Below, one piece after another: positions 9,672 through 18,590 of a DNA stretch of 64,000 nt. The DNA is from Pelagibacterium nitratireducens (GTDB taxonomy: Bacteria > Pseudomonadota > Alphaproteobacteria > Rhizobiales > Devosiaceae): NCBI RefSeq assembly GCF_037044555.1, contig NZ_CP146275.1, positions 3,514,501 through 3,578,500 on the forward strand. The letters run 5' to 3'. Numbering within the stretch: the stretch's first letter is position 1; each line of letters starts with the position of its first letter. A program made the position numbers and the translations under genes. The notes below the pieces were generated by a model that did not search any database, was not told the origin of the DNA, and was given only the letters and a program-made list of their open reading frames with translations.

Positions 9672-11210
9672 ATGAAGGCATTTCTTCTTTCCACCACAGC
9701 GGCTATCGCCGTCACACTGGCTCCGGCCACCGCGCTTCTCGCGCAGGAAACCGACACCATCGTCATCGGCACCGATGTGGATGCCGGCACGCTCGACCCG
9801 CGGCTGACGCGCGACACGACAGCGTCGCGCACGGCAAACCTGATCTATTCTGGCCTTGTGGAAATCGCGCCAAATCTCGAGGCCGTGCCCGAGCTTGCCG
9901 AGAGATGGGAAAGCCCCGATCCACAAACCATCGTCTTCACGCTGCGGCCCGACCTTACCTTTTCGGATGGCAGCCCGCTGACCGCCGAGGATGTGGTTTT
10001 CACCTACGAAACCATCCTCGACCCCGACTTCAACGCGCCTCAGCGGGCGCTCTATACCCCGATCGACTCGATCGAGGCGGTCGATGAGCGCACCGTGCAG
10101 TTCAACCTTTCGGCTCCTTACGCGCCGCTGCTCTCCTATCTGGACATGGGCATCGTCTCCAAGGCGGCCGTCGAAGGAGGGACCGACATCGCGCTCGAAC
10201 CGATCGGTGCCGGTCCGATGAAGCTTGCGGCCTGGAACAGCGGCAGCGACATCGAGCTCGAAGCCAACGAGAACTATTGGGGCACGGCTCCGGAAATCGA
10301 GAACGTCACGCTCCAGATCATCGGTGACAATTCGGCCCGCGCCCAGGCGTTCGAGGCCGGCGATCTCGACGTTGTCCAGTCCCCGCTTTCGCCGCAGGAC
10401 ATCGAGCGGCTGGCCAATGACGACCGGTTCGGCAACGCCATAATGGCGGGCCTTGGGGTCACCTATCTGAACTTCAACGTCTCCGATCCGCTGCTCTCGG
10501 ACCCGGAAATGCGGCAGGCCTTCGCCATGCTGGTCGATCAGGACACCATTGTGAACCAGATCTATCAGGGCGTGGACGAAGTGGCCCATTCGGTGCTGCT
10601 GCCGACTTCGTGGGCCTATGACGAAGCAATCTCTCAGCCGGTCTTTGATCCGGTCGCAGCGGTTGAAAAGTTCGCCGAACTGGGCTGGACCGACACCAAT
10701 GGCGACGGCATCCTCGACAAGGATGGTGAGCCGCTCACGATTGTTCTTTCGACCCACAGCGAAGATCCCAATCGGGTGCAGTCGGTCGAATATCTGCAGG
10801 CGGTATTCCAGTCCGCCGGCGTCGATGCGGAAATCCAGATCAGCGACTGGCCGTCGTTCTCGACCAATTACGTGCAGCAGGGCCAGCACCAGATCGCCCT
10901 GCTCGGCTGGCTGAACCTTGTCGATCCCGACCGGTTGCTCTACGCCCAGCTCACAACGGGCGGCTCGACCAACTGGGGTGGCTATTCCAACCCGGAAGTC
11001 GATGCGCTGCTCGAAGAGGGCCGCTCGAGCCTCGACCAGGCCGAACGCGCCGCAGCCTATCAGTCTGCCGCTGAAATCCTCGCCGAAGAGCTGCCCTATT
11101 ACATCATCTCGGCTCAGGGCTATCAGCTGTTCTATGCCAGCGACCTTCCGGTCGAAGTCGAAGCCAACCCGCGCGGCACGCTGCGCGGCCTGATCGGGTT
11201 GTCCGACTGA
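9672..11210 (+). CDS. ABC transporter solute-binding protein, family 5 (Opp/Dpp type)
   Basis: Periplasmic binding protein of 512 residues for a peptide-like ligand. The signal peptide MKAFLLSTTAAIAVTLAPAT ends near LLAQ, and the mature part shows the family 5 landmarks: TLDPRLTRDTTASRTANLIY, LAERWESPD, and FTLRPDLTFSDGSPLTAEDV. A typical C-terminal lobe (DPDRLLYAQLTTGGSTNWGG) follows. It is the first transporter gene of the operon and is followed by a strong hairpin. Both permeases and both ATPases needed lie downstream, interleaved with hydrolase genes. Confidence 0.93.
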   Translation: MKAFLLSTTAAIAVTLAPATALLAQETDTIVIGTDVDAGTLDPRLTRDTTASRTANLIYSGLVEIAPNLEAVPELAERWESPDPQTIVFTLRPDLTFSDGSPLTAEDVVFTYETILDPDFNAPQRALYTPIDSIEAVDERTVQFNLSAPYAPLLSYLDMGIVSKAAVEGGTDIALEPIGAGPMKLAAWNSGSDIELEANENYWGTAPEIENVTLQIIGDNSARAQAFEAGDLDVVQSPLSPQDIERLANDDRFGNAIMAGLGVTYLNFNVSDPLLSDPEMRQAFAMLVDQDTIVNQIYQGVDEVAHSVLLPTSWAYDEAISQPVFDPVAAVEKFAELGWTDTNGDGILDKDGEPLTIVLSTHSEDPNRVQSVEYLQAVFQSAGVDAEIQISDWPSFSTNYVQQGQHQIALLGWLNLVDPDRLLYAQLTTGGSTNWGGYSNPEVDALLEEGRSSLDQAERAAAYQSAAEILAEELPYYIISAQGYQLFYASDLPVEVEANPRGTLRGLIGLSD

Positions 11211-11218
11211 TTGCACAC

Positions 11219-11244
11219 GACCGGCGCGGACATTCGCGCCGGTC
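11219..11244 (+). repeat. Intercistronic hairpin after the binding-protein gene
   Basis: GACCGGCGCG and CGCGCCGGTC form a perfect 10-bp stem with a 6-base loop, 8 bp after the stop codon. No T-run follows. Such structures after binding-protein genes usually protect the upstream mRNA or attenuate the downstream genes. Confidence 0.7.
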
Positions 11245-11269
11245 ATCCTTCCCGACTACGGAGCCCGAA

Positions 11270-12445
11270 ATGACTTTCCATCAGGTGCTCGGCGCCGATT
11301 TTTACGCCAAGGTCCACGCCGATATCCGCAAGCGGATGGCGGCCGCGGACATCGATCTGCTGCTGCTCGATTCCAATGACGACGTCATCTATACGACGGG
11401 CTTTTCCCACTATACGACCGAGCGCCCGGTGGTCTTTGCAATCACCCAGGACGGCGCCTGGCTTTTGATCCCCGAGCTCGAACGGGCCCATGCGGCACAC
11501 CAGAACATCGCGGCCGAACCGATCGTCTATTTCGAATTCCCCGGCATCGACAAACCCTTCAACGTCCTGGGCCGCGCCTTTCCCGATATGAAGGGCACTG
11601 TGGCCTACAGCCACGCCATTTCGCTGGCGCGGGTGAGCCAGATCGAGGCGGCGTTTCCCAATGCCAGGGCCTGCAAACCGACCAGTCTGATCCAGCAGAT
11701 GCGGCTCATCAAATACCCCGAAGAAATCGTCTTGCATCGCGAAGCGGCGCGGATTTCCGACGAGATGGTCAAAGCCGGCGTCAATCTCATCGCCGACGCC
11801 ATGGCCTCGGGGGATACGCTGCCGAGCGAGATCGAAATCGAATCTTTTGTTTCGCGCCACGCCATGAAGATCATGCATGCGGACCATGCCGATCTGATGC
11901 TGGTGCAGGGGCTGGCCAGCGGGCTTGTCTATTCTGGCGCGCGCTCGGCCTTTCCACACGGCATGCCCACGGGCAATCCGGTCAAGCGCGGCGAAAGCAT
12001 TATCCTCTCGCTCGGGTGCCGGGTCGGTGGGCGCGCCGCCGAAAGCGAGCGGACGCTGTTCATCGGTGAACCAACCAAAGAGCAGGAAGGTCACTACGCG
12101 GTGGCGTACGAGGCCCAGCGGATGGCTACGGCAGCGCTGATTGCGGGGCACACCTGCGCCTCGGCCGACAATCTGGCGCTCGCCTATATCCGCGACAGCG
12201 GCATGAGCGAATATCTTTTGCACCGGGTCGGGCACGGCATGGGCGTGATGTTCCACGAGCCGCCCTGGGTGGAAGCCGGCGACGAGACCATTCTAGAGCC
12301 CGGCATGGTGACCTCGAGCGAGCCGGCGATCTTTGTGCCCGGATTTGCCGGGTATCGTATTGCCGACACCGTGCTGATCGCTGCCGACGGCCCCGACAGC
12401 ATGACAAAATATCCCCGCGCCATCGACCAGGTGGTGATCGGCTAG
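11270..12445 (+). CDS. M24-fold (pita-bread) hydrolase lacking canonical metal ligands; creatinase/EutD-like
   Basis: Protein of 391 residues with the M24 layout: a creatinase-type N-terminal domain to about residue 140, then the pita-bread domain. In metal-dependent aminopeptidases the five ligands are Asp, Asp, His, Glu, Glu. Here the first Asp position is Ser247 (ILSLG), the second is Glu258 (AAESERT), His322 (VGHGMG) and Glu351 (SSEPAIF) are kept, and the last Glu is Ala365 (GYRIAD). Creatinase and the ectoine hydrolase EutD/DoeA are family members that work without metal. With a deacylase gene three positions downstream, an amide- or ring-opening hydrolase is more likely than a Xaa-Pro peptidase. 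Confidence 0.85.
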   Translation: MTFHQVLGADFYAKVHADIRKRMAAADIDLLLLDSNDDVIYTTGFSHYTTERPVVFAITQDGAWLLIPELERAHAAHQNIAAEPIVYFEFPGIDKPFNVLGRAFPDMKGTVAYSHAISLARVSQIEAAFPNARACKPTSLIQQMRLIKYPEEIVLHREAARISDEMVKAGVNLIADAMASGDTLPSEIEIESFVSRHAMKIMHADHADLMLVQGLASGLVYSGARSAFPHGMPTGNPVKRGESIILSLGCRVGGRAAESERTLFIGEPTKEQEGHYAVAYEAQRMATAALIAGHTCASADNLALAYIRDSGMSEYLLHRVGHGMGVMFHEPPWVEAGDETILEPGMVTSSEPAIFVPGFAGYRIADTVLIAADGPDSMTKYPRAIDQVVIG

Positions 12446-12496
12446 GCCGCTTGAGACAATGATCCTTTCCTCACACACACATTTCGGGTGGACGCC

Positions 12497-13477
12497 ATGC
12501 TAGCCTATGTTGCCCGCCGGCTCCTTTTGATGATCCCCATGGCGATTGGCATGGTGGTCATCACCTTCGGGCTGCTGCTCCTCATTCCCGGCGATCCCGC
12601 CGCTGTGCTGCTCGGGCAGGAAGCGTCGGCCGAGGCCATCCAGAATCTGCGCAACACGCTGGGGCTCAACGATCCCTGGTACATAAGGCTCTGGGACTAT
12701 TTTGCCGGGCTGTTGCAGGGCGATATGGGCACCTCGATCTTCCAGAACCGGCCCGTTGCCTCGATCATTGCAACCCGGTTGGGCGCGACGCTCGAACTGG
12801 CTATCGTTTCGCTGGTCCTTGCCACGGCGATCGGGCTGACGCTCGGGGTCATCGCGGCGATCCGGCAGGGCTCTTGGGTCGATACGGCCACCATGCTTTT
12901 TGCCCAGCTCGGCGTGTCCATGCCGGTCTATTGGCTGGGGCTGCTGCTGATGCTGGCCTTTGCGGTCATACTCGGCTGGCTGCCGGCGGTCGGACGCGGC
13001 GTGCCGCTGCCCGAGGCTATGGCCGCGATGTTTACCGGCAATTTCGGACCCATATGGGATTCTCTATCCCATCTTGCCCTGCCCGCCATCGCTTTGGCGG
13101 CCAATTCGGCGGCGGTCATCTCGCGTCTGGTGCGTGCGGCAATGCTAGAAGTGCTGCGTGAGGATTTCGTGCGCACCGCCTATGCCAAGGGCCTGCGCCG
13201 CCCGCGCGTCGTCATCCGGCATGCATTGCGCAATGCGCTCTTGCCGGTGCTTTCGATCATCGGGTTGCGCTTTGGCGCCCTTTTGGGCGGTGCGGTGCTG
13301 ACTGAATCCATCTTTGCCTGGCCCGGCCTTGGGCAACTCACCATCTCGGCGATCTCCCAGCGCGACCTGCCGCTGATCCAGGGCATCGTTCTGACCTTCG
13401 CGATCATTTTCGCGCTGGTCAATCTCATCGTCGATCTCCTCTACGCCGCGGTCGATCCGCGCATCAGGCTCGGATAG
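12497..13477 (+). CDS. ABC transporter permease, Opp/Dpp B type
   Basis: Inner-membrane permease of 326 residues beginning MLAYVARRLLLMIPMAIGMV, with about six membrane segments. The conserved N-terminal LLLLIPGDPA and the cytoplasmic EAA-type loop (RAAMLEVLREDFVRTAYAKG) are present. The ATG at 12497 has a GGTGG eight bases upstream and is preferred to the GTG nine bases earlier. It pairs with the next permease, six bases downstream, and with the binding protein at 9672. Confidence 0.92.
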   Translation: MLAYVARRLLLMIPMAIGMVVITFGLLLLIPGDPAAVLLGQEASAEAIQNLRNTLGLNDPWYIRLWDYFAGLLQGDMGTSIFQNRPVASIIATRLGATLELAIVSLVLATAIGLTLGVIAAIRQGSWVDTATMLFAQLGVSMPVYWLGLLLMLAFAVILGWLPAVGRGVPLPEAMAAMFTGNFGPIWDSLSHLALPAIALAANSAAVISRLVRAAMLEVLREDFVRTAYAKGLRRPRVVIRHALRNALLPVLSIIGLRFGALLGGAVLTESIFAWPGLGQLTISAISQRDLPLIQGIVLTFAIIFALVNLIVDLLYAAVDPRIRLG

Positions 13478-13482
13478 GACCC

Positions 13483-14328
13483 ATGCGCATCCCAAAGGCT
13501 TTGAAAAACACCTCTCTTGTCGTCGGCGCGCTGATTTCGCTCGCCATCATCTTCTGCGCCGTCTTTGCGCCGTTCGTTGCAACGCACGGGGTGGAACAGA
13601 TGGACATGATCAACCGCTTTGCCTGGCCGACACCGAGCCATATTCTGGGCACCGACAATTTCGGGCGCGATCTTTGGTCGCGTCTGGTCTATGGCGCTCG
13701 GGTCTCGCTCTCGATTGCCATCATCTCGGTGACCTGCGCCGCCGTGGTTGGCACCGTTGTGGGGCTGGTGTCGGGCTATTTCGGGGGCTGGGTCGATCAG
13801 CTCCTGATGCGGATCACCGATATCTTCCTGGGCTTCCCACCGCTGGTTCTGGCGCTGGCCATCGTTGCGGTCATGGGACCGGGCATCACCAATATCTCGT
13901 TTGCCATCATCATCGTCACCTGGACCGAATATGCCCGCGTGGTGCGCGCCACAACGCTGGTGCTCCGCGAGCAGAATTACGTGCAGGCGGCGCGGGCGCT
14001 TGGGGCAAATCCGGTCCGCATCCTGTTCCGCGAAGTTCTGCCCAATGCCTTCGGTCCGATCATCGTTCTGGCTTCGCTTGGACTGGGCACTGCGATCATT
14101 TCGGAATCGGCACTGAGCTTTCTGGGCTTCGGCATGCCGCCCCCCACCCCGACCTGGGGCTGGACGCTGGCCTATGGCACGCGGTTCATCCGCGACGAGC
14201 CCTGGCTTTCCATCATTTCGGGCGCGACGATCATGATCACCGTGCTCGGCTTCAATCTCCTGGGCGATGGCCTCAGGGACATCCTCGACCCCCGTCAGCT
14301 TTCGCGCAGCGGCGGCAAGTCCAAATAG
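13483..14328 (+). CDS. ABC transporter permease, Opp/Dpp C type
   Basis: Second permease of the importer, 281 residues. Features of the DppC group are the HILGTDNFGRDLWSRLVYGA segment, the long membrane region after GYFGGWVDQLLMRITDIFLG, and an EAA loop (YVQAARALGANPVRILFREV). The typical C-terminus has GDGLRDILDPR. Five bases separate it from the preceding permease. Together they form the channel driven by the two ATPases at 15374 and 16365. Confidence 0.93.
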   Translation: MRIPKALKNTSLVVGALISLAIIFCAVFAPFVATHGVEQMDMINRFAWPTPSHILGTDNFGRDLWSRLVYGARVSLSIAIISVTCAAVVGTVVGLVSGYFGGWVDQLLMRITDIFLGFPPLVLALAIVAVMGPGITNISFAIIIVTWTEYARVVRATTLVLREQNYVQAARALGANPVRILFREVLPNAFGPIIVLASLGLGTAIISESALSFLGFGMPPPTPTWGWTLAYGTRFIRDEPWLSIISGATIMITVLGFNLLGDGLRDILDPRQLSRSGGKSK

Positions 14329-14352
14329 ACGCGATCAAAGGACACCACAAGA

Positions 14353-15297
14353 ATGGTCAAATCCATCAACCCCATTCGCCACAAGTTCACAACGCTCGCC
14401 GACGGCTCGGATGCCGTGTTGCTGATGCATGAACTGGTGGGCGAAACGGACGGACCGACGGTGGGTATTTCCGCCTCGATTCACGGCAATGAGAACACCG
14501 GCACCCAGGCCATCCTCGAATTGTTCCGCATCCTCAAAGACACCCCCCTGTCGGGCCGGATCGTGTTGCTGCCGGTGGCAAACCCTTCAGCGTTTGCGGT
14601 CAACCAGCGCTTTGCGACCCATGACAAGGTCGATCTCAACCGCCAATTCCCCGGCTCGGCCAAAGGCACTTACAGCCAGCAGCTCGCGTTGGCGCTCTCG
14701 GACCAATTCCTGCGCAAAATCGACATTCATATCGATCTGCATTCGGGCACCGACCGCCCGACCGTCGATTACGTCTATATCTGGAACGACGAGGAGCTCT
14801 CGCGCGCCTTCGGCTCGACCGTCCTTTACCGCCCGGTTCCCGACAAACAGGGGACCGTGTTCGCCGGCACGTCCAAGGCCGTCACGATCGAGGAGCGCGG
14901 CATTCCAAGCGTCGTTGTGGAGCTGGGTGGCGGCATCGTCGACCAGACCCCCTATATCGAGCGCACGGTCAATGGCATGCTCAACATGTTGCGGCTGCGC
15001 GGCATGATCCCGGGCGATGTGGCGCCCAATCCAAAGCAGGTCGTCTGCAACGAGCTGGCCGGTGTCCGGCCGACCCAGGGCGGGTTCCTCGAACCGCTGT
15101 GCCCTGCCAATGGCGAGGTCATCAAGGGTGGACAGCTGCTGGGGCGGGTTGTGAGCCCTTATACGTTCGAAACGCTCGAAGACATTCAGACGCCGTTCGA
15201 AAACGGCATCATGATCATGCAGCACCGGACCCGCAATGTCGTCGAAAGCGGCGATTACGGGTTCATCGTGGGCAATCTGGACGGCGCGACCGACTAA
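14353..15297 (+). CDS. Succinylglutamate desuccinylase/aspartoacylase-family deacylase (DoeB/EutE-like)
   Basis: Zinc hydrolase of the M14-related AstE/AspA family, 314 residues, predicted cytoplasmic. Zinc ligands fit His44 and Glu47 (SIHGNENTG) and His130 (HIDLHSG). A substrate Arg lies in DLNRQFPG (about 97), and the catalytic Glu is in VVVELGGG (about 190). A C-terminal beta domain follows (CPANGEVIKGGQLLGRVV). The family removes acyl groups from amino acids, for example N-acetyl-diaminobutyrate in ectoine breakdown (DoeB/EutE). The same operon carries a metal-less M24 protein like EutD/DoeA, so a two-step ring-opening and deacylation route is plausible. The true substrate is not shown by sequence. 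Confidence 0.82.
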   Translation: MVKSINPIRHKFTTLADGSDAVLLMHELVGETDGPTVGISASIHGNENTGTQAILELFRILKDTPLSGRIVLLPVANPSAFAVNQRFATHDKVDLNRQFPGSAKGTYSQQLALALSDQFLRKIDIHIDLHSGTDRPTVDYVYIWNDEELSRAFGSTVLYRPVPDKQGTVFAGTSKAVTIEERGIPSVVVELGGGIVDQTPYIERTVNGMLNMLRLRGMIPGDVAPNPKQVVCNELAGVRPTQGGFLEPLCPANGEVIKGGQLLGRVVSPYTFETLEDIQTPFENGIMIMQHRTRNVVESGDYGFIVGNLDGATD

Positions 15298-15314
15298 CCC
15301 GGTTGCGCAAAAGC

Positions 15315-15348
15315 CCGCCCGGCCGGTTGCCAAGCTGAGGCCGGGCGG
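15315..15348 (+). repeat. Intercistronic hairpin
   Basis: CCGCCCGGCC and GGCCGGGCGG pair over a 14-base loop in the 76-bp gap between the deacylase and the first ATPase gene. It has no T-run, so it is more likely an mRNA processing or stability element than a terminator, since the transporter ATPases lie beyond it. Confidence 0.6.
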
Positions 15349-15373
15349 CATTATTGAAAAGAGGATGATTGCG

Positions 15374-16375
15374 ATGAGCGCACTCGCCGATAACACCGAT
15401 CAGACGCCTGCCATCGCGGTCCGTGATCTCGATATCGAAATCCGCAGCGATCACGGATCGTTTCCGGTCGTTCAGGACATGAGCCTTTCGGTTGCGCCGG
15501 GGGAAACGCTGTGCATCGTTGGTGAAAGCGGGTGCGGGAAATCGATGACCGCGCTGGCGCTGATGCGCCTTCTGCCCGAAGCGGCGCGCGTTGCAGGCGG
15601 ATCGATCGAGATTGCGGGCGAGGATTTTCTTGCGTTCGACCAGCACAAGGTCGAGGATTTCCGCGGTGAAGAAATCGCGATGATCTTTCAGGAGCCGCTG
15701 ACGGCGCTCAATCCCGTGCTGACCGTGGGCGAGCAGATCGCCGAATCCGTGCGCCAGCATCGCAAGGTTTCCCATCGCCAGGCGTTCAAACGGGCTGTCG
15801 AGGCGCTCCAGACCGTCCAGATGCCCGATCCCGAACGCCGGGCGCGGCAATACCCCCACGAGCTGTCCGGCGGCATGCGGCAACGCGCCATGATTGCCCT
15901 GGCGCTGGCGTGCGAGCCGAAAATCATCATCGCTGACGAGCCGACCACAGCGCTCGACGTCACCATTCAGGCCCAGATCCTTGGGCTGATTTCCGAGCTG
16001 CAGCACCGGCTGGGCACCGCGCAGATCCTGATTACCCACGATCTCGGTGTCGTCGCCGAAGTGGCCGACCGGGTGATCGTGATGTATGCGGGGCGCCGGG
16101 TGGAAGAGGCCAGCGTCTATGACCTTTTCGACAACCCGATCCATCCCTATACCAAGGGGCTGATGGGCGCGGTGCCGCGCTCTGGCATGGCCGAAGGCGG
16201 TCGACTGACCGATATTCCCGGTACCGTGCCCCCGCTCTGGGATTTGCCCAAGGGCTGCGCCTTTGCGCCGCGCTGTCCGGGTGCCTCCAAACGATGCCTT
16301 GAAGAGCGCCCACCCCTTGTCGAAAAATCCCCCGGCCATATGGCCGCCTGCTGGGAGCATGACGATGCAGCCTGA
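15374..16375 (+). CDS. ABC transporter ATP-binding protein, OppD/DppD type
   Basis: ATPase of 333 residues for the peptide-type importer. It carries Walker A GESGCGKS, the signature LSGGMRQR, Walker B IIIADEPTTALDV, and the Opp-type C-terminal cysteine region (CAFAPRCPGASKRC) that may bind an Fe-S cluster. The start ATG at 15374 is spaced well from AGAGG; an ATG nine bases earlier is possible. The next ATPase gene begins before this one ends, a coupled pair. Confidence 0.93.
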   Translation: MSALADNTDQTPAIAVRDLDIEIRSDHGSFPVVQDMSLSVAPGETLCIVGESGCGKSMTALALMRLLPEAARVAGGSIEIAGEDFLAFDQHKVEDFRGEEIAMIFQEPLTALNPVLTVGEQIAESVRQHRKVSHRQAFKRAVEALQTVQMPDPERRARQYPHELSGGMRQRAMIALALACEPKIIIADEPTTALDVTIQAQILGLISELQHRLGTAQILITHDLGVVAEVADRVIVMYAGRRVEEASVYDLFDNPIHPYTKGLMGAVPRSGMAEGGRLTDIPGTVPPLWDLPKGCAFAPRCPGASKRCLEERPPLVEKSPGHMAACWEHDDAA

Positions 16376-17339
16376 AACAACGCCTCTTCTGGCCGTCGAT
16401 AATCTCGAAGTCCATTTCCCGATCCGGGCCGGCATCTTCAAGCGTCAGGTCGGCGCCGTCAAAGCTGTTGATGGGGTCAGCTTTACGCTCGGGCGCGGTG
16501 AGACCCTCTCGCTTGTCGGTGAGAGCGGGTGCGGGAAATCAACGACCGGGCTGGCGCTTATGGGGCTGGTCAGGCCGACGGGCGGCCGGGTGCGGTTCGA
16601 CGATCGGGAGATCACCAGTTTTAACGCGAGTGCGCTCAAGGACTACCGCCGGCGCATGCAGATCGTCTTTCAAGACCCGTTCTCCTCGCTCAACCCGCGT
16701 CAGAAGGTCAAAGACATCATCGGTGCACCGCTCGACATCCACAATGTCGGAACAAGCATGGAGCGCGAGGCGGAAGTGGCGAGCCTGATGAAGCGAGTGG
16801 GGTTGCGCCCCGATCAGGCGGACAATTATCCGCACCAGTTTTCCGGTGGCCAGCGCCAGCGCATCGGCATCGCGCGGGCCCTTGCACTAAAGCCCGATAT
16901 CATCGTGTGCGACGAACCGGTTTCGGCGCTCGACGTTTCGGTACAGGCGCAGATTTTGAACCTGCTGGCCGATTTGCAGCGCGACCTTGGCGTCTCCTAC
17001 CTCTCGGTTTCACACGATCTGGGCGTCGTCGAACACATTTCGGACCGCGTCGCGGTGATGTATCTGGGCAAGATTGTCGAGATCGCCGACAAAAAGACCA
17101 TCTTCTCGGTGCCCCGACATCCCTATACCGAATTGCTGATGGGTTCGGCGCCCTCGCTCGATCCGCGAGCCAGGCACACGTTTTCAGCCTCCAATGACGA
17201 CATTCCCAGCGCCACCAACAAGCCGTCGGGGTGCGCATTCCACACCCGCTGTCCCTTGGCCAGCGAAGTCTGCCGTAAGCACGAGCCCGAGTTGACCACA
17301 CGCGATGACGGGCAGCTCGTGGCCTGTCACCACCGATAA
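16365..17339 (+). CDS. ABC transporter ATP-binding protein, OppF/DppF type
   Basis: Second ATPase, 324 residues from the ATG at 16365, which sits seven bases after GGGAG; an ATG at 16359 is the alternative. Walker A is GESGCGKS, the signature is FSGGQRQR, and Walker B is IIVCDEPVSALDV. The cysteine-containing C-terminal motif (GCAFHTRCPLASEVC) is typical. It overlaps the first ATPase by about 11 bases. Together they should form the heterodimer that drives the permeases at 12497 and 13483. Confidence 0.93.
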   Translation: MQPETTPLLAVDNLEVHFPIRAGIFKRQVGAVKAVDGVSFTLGRGETLSLVGESGCGKSTTGLALMGLVRPTGGRVRFDDREITSFNASALKDYRRRMQIVFQDPFSSLNPRQKVKDIIGAPLDIHNVGTSMEREAEVASLMKRVGLRPDQADNYPHQFSGGQRQRIGIARALALKPDIIVCDEPVSALDVSVQAQILNLLADLQRDLGVSYLSVSHDLGVVEHISDRVAVMYLGKIVEIADKKTIFSVPRHPYTELLMGSAPSLDPRARHTFSASNDDIPSATNKPSGCAFHTRCPLASEVCRKHEPELTTRDDGQLVACHHR

Positions 17340-17348
17340 GGACCGCCC

Positions 17349-18584
17349 ATGACCACCAGCTATCTGTTTACCGGCGGCAAACTTCTCGATCCCCACGAGG
17401 GTATTCTGAAAGACGGGCTGGACGTGCTCGTTACCGGCGATCGCATCGCCGAAATCGGCCCTGGCATTGTCCCGCCCGAGGGCACACAGACCATCGCCCT
17501 TGATGGCCGTACGCTCATGCCCGGCCTTATCGATTGCCACGTGCATGTGGTGGCTGAAACGCTCGATCTTTGGGGCAATATGATTGCGCCCGCCTCATTG
17601 GGCGCGCTGCGCGGCGCACGGGTGATGAACGAGGCGCTTTCGCGGGGCTTTACCACGCTGCGCGATCTTGGCGGTGCCGATATCGGGCTGGTGCGCGGGG
17701 TGGAGGACGGGCTGATCGACGGGCCACGCCTCGTCATCTGCGGCAAGGGCCTGACCACCACCGGCGGGCACGCCGACTTGCGCCAGCGCACCGACGATCG
17801 GCCGGGCCTGTTTTCCGACCGGGTCGGCTCCATGGGGCTGATCGCCGACGGCGTCGACAATGTCCGCGCCGCCTGCCGGACGCTCATCAAGGAGGGTGCA
17901 AATTTTATCAAGGTGATGGCCAATGGCGGGGTGTCCTCGCCTAACGACCCCATCCATTCGATCCAGTATTCGCGCGACGAGATCGCCGCGATGGTCGAGG
18001 AGGCCGAAAACGCCGGGCTTTACGTTTCGGCCCATCTTTATACCGACAAGGCGATCCGGCGCTGCGTGGAACTGGGTGTCCACTCGCTCGAACACTGTAA
18101 TCTGATCGAAGCGGAAACCGCCCAAATGGCGGCAGAGGCGGGCTGTATCGCGGTACCGACCCTTGTGGCCTATGAGGCGCTGGCTATCGAAGGCAAGCAA
18201 TTGGGGCTCGGCGCCGCCGAATTCGAGAAAATCGACATCGTACGCAATGGCGGGCTGCGCTCGCTCGAAATCATGGCAGAGGCCGGCCTGCCCATGGCAT
18301 TCGGCTCGGACCTTCTCGGGCAATTGCGCAAATATCACTGCATGGAGTTCGAGCTTCTTGCCAAGGTGCTCTCGCCCGCAGAGATCATCCGCTCGGCGAC
18401 AACGATCGGTGCAAAACTGTGCCGGCTTGAAGGCGAGGCAGGCGAGATCTCAAAAGGAGCATCCGCCGATATGATCGTTGTCGATGGCGACCCGCTTTCC
18501 GATATCTCCTTGCTCGGAGACGATGGCGCGCATATGGCTTTGATCATGGCCCGTGGCCGCCTGCACAAATCAAACCTGGTCTAG
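17349..18584 (+). CDS. Amidohydrolase-superfamily enzyme (carnosinase/prolidase-like)
   Basis: Cytoplasmic metal-dependent hydrolase of 411 residues. The barrel ligands are visible: His64 and His66 (LIDCHVHV), a likely carboxylated Lys188 (NFIKVMANGG), His229 (YVSAHLY), His249 (HSLEHC), and Asp321 (AFGSDLLG). The pattern matches the imidazolonepropionase-related group, which includes Xaa-Pro and Xaa-Arg/Lys carboxypeptidases, so a dipeptide or cyclic amide substrate is likely. It lies nine bases after the OppF-like gene and shares the operon with the importer and two other hydrolases. Confidence 0.85.
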   Translation: MTTSYLFTGGKLLDPHEGILKDGLDVLVTGDRIAEIGPGIVPPEGTQTIALDGRTLMPGLIDCHVHVVAETLDLWGNMIAPASLGALRGARVMNEALSRGFTTLRDLGGADIGLVRGVEDGLIDGPRLVICGKGLTTTGGHADLRQRTDDRPGLFSDRVGSMGLIADGVDNVRAACRTLIKEGANFIKVMANGGVSSPNDPIHSIQYSRDEIAAMVEEAENAGLYVSAHLYTDKAIRRCVELGVHSLEHCNLIEAETAQMAAEAGCIAVPTLVAYEALAIEGKQLGLGAAEFEKIDIVRNGGLRSLEIMAEAGLPMAFGSDLLGQLRKYHCMEFELLAKVLSPAEIIRSATTIGAKLCRLEGEAGEISKGASADMIVVDGDPLSDISLLGDDGAHMALIMARGRLHKSNLV

Positions 18585-18590
18585 TCATTG

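Noticed and set aside
9654..11246. 530-codon minus-strand frame opposite the Opp-type binding protein
   Set aside because: The plus-strand product has a signal peptide and all family 5 motifs; the minus frame is its mirror with no recognisable domain.
11270..12445. Annotation as a Xaa-Pro dipeptidase
   Set aside because: Three of five metal ligands are replaced, so a metal-dependent peptidase name would mislead; creatinase/EutD-like is safer.
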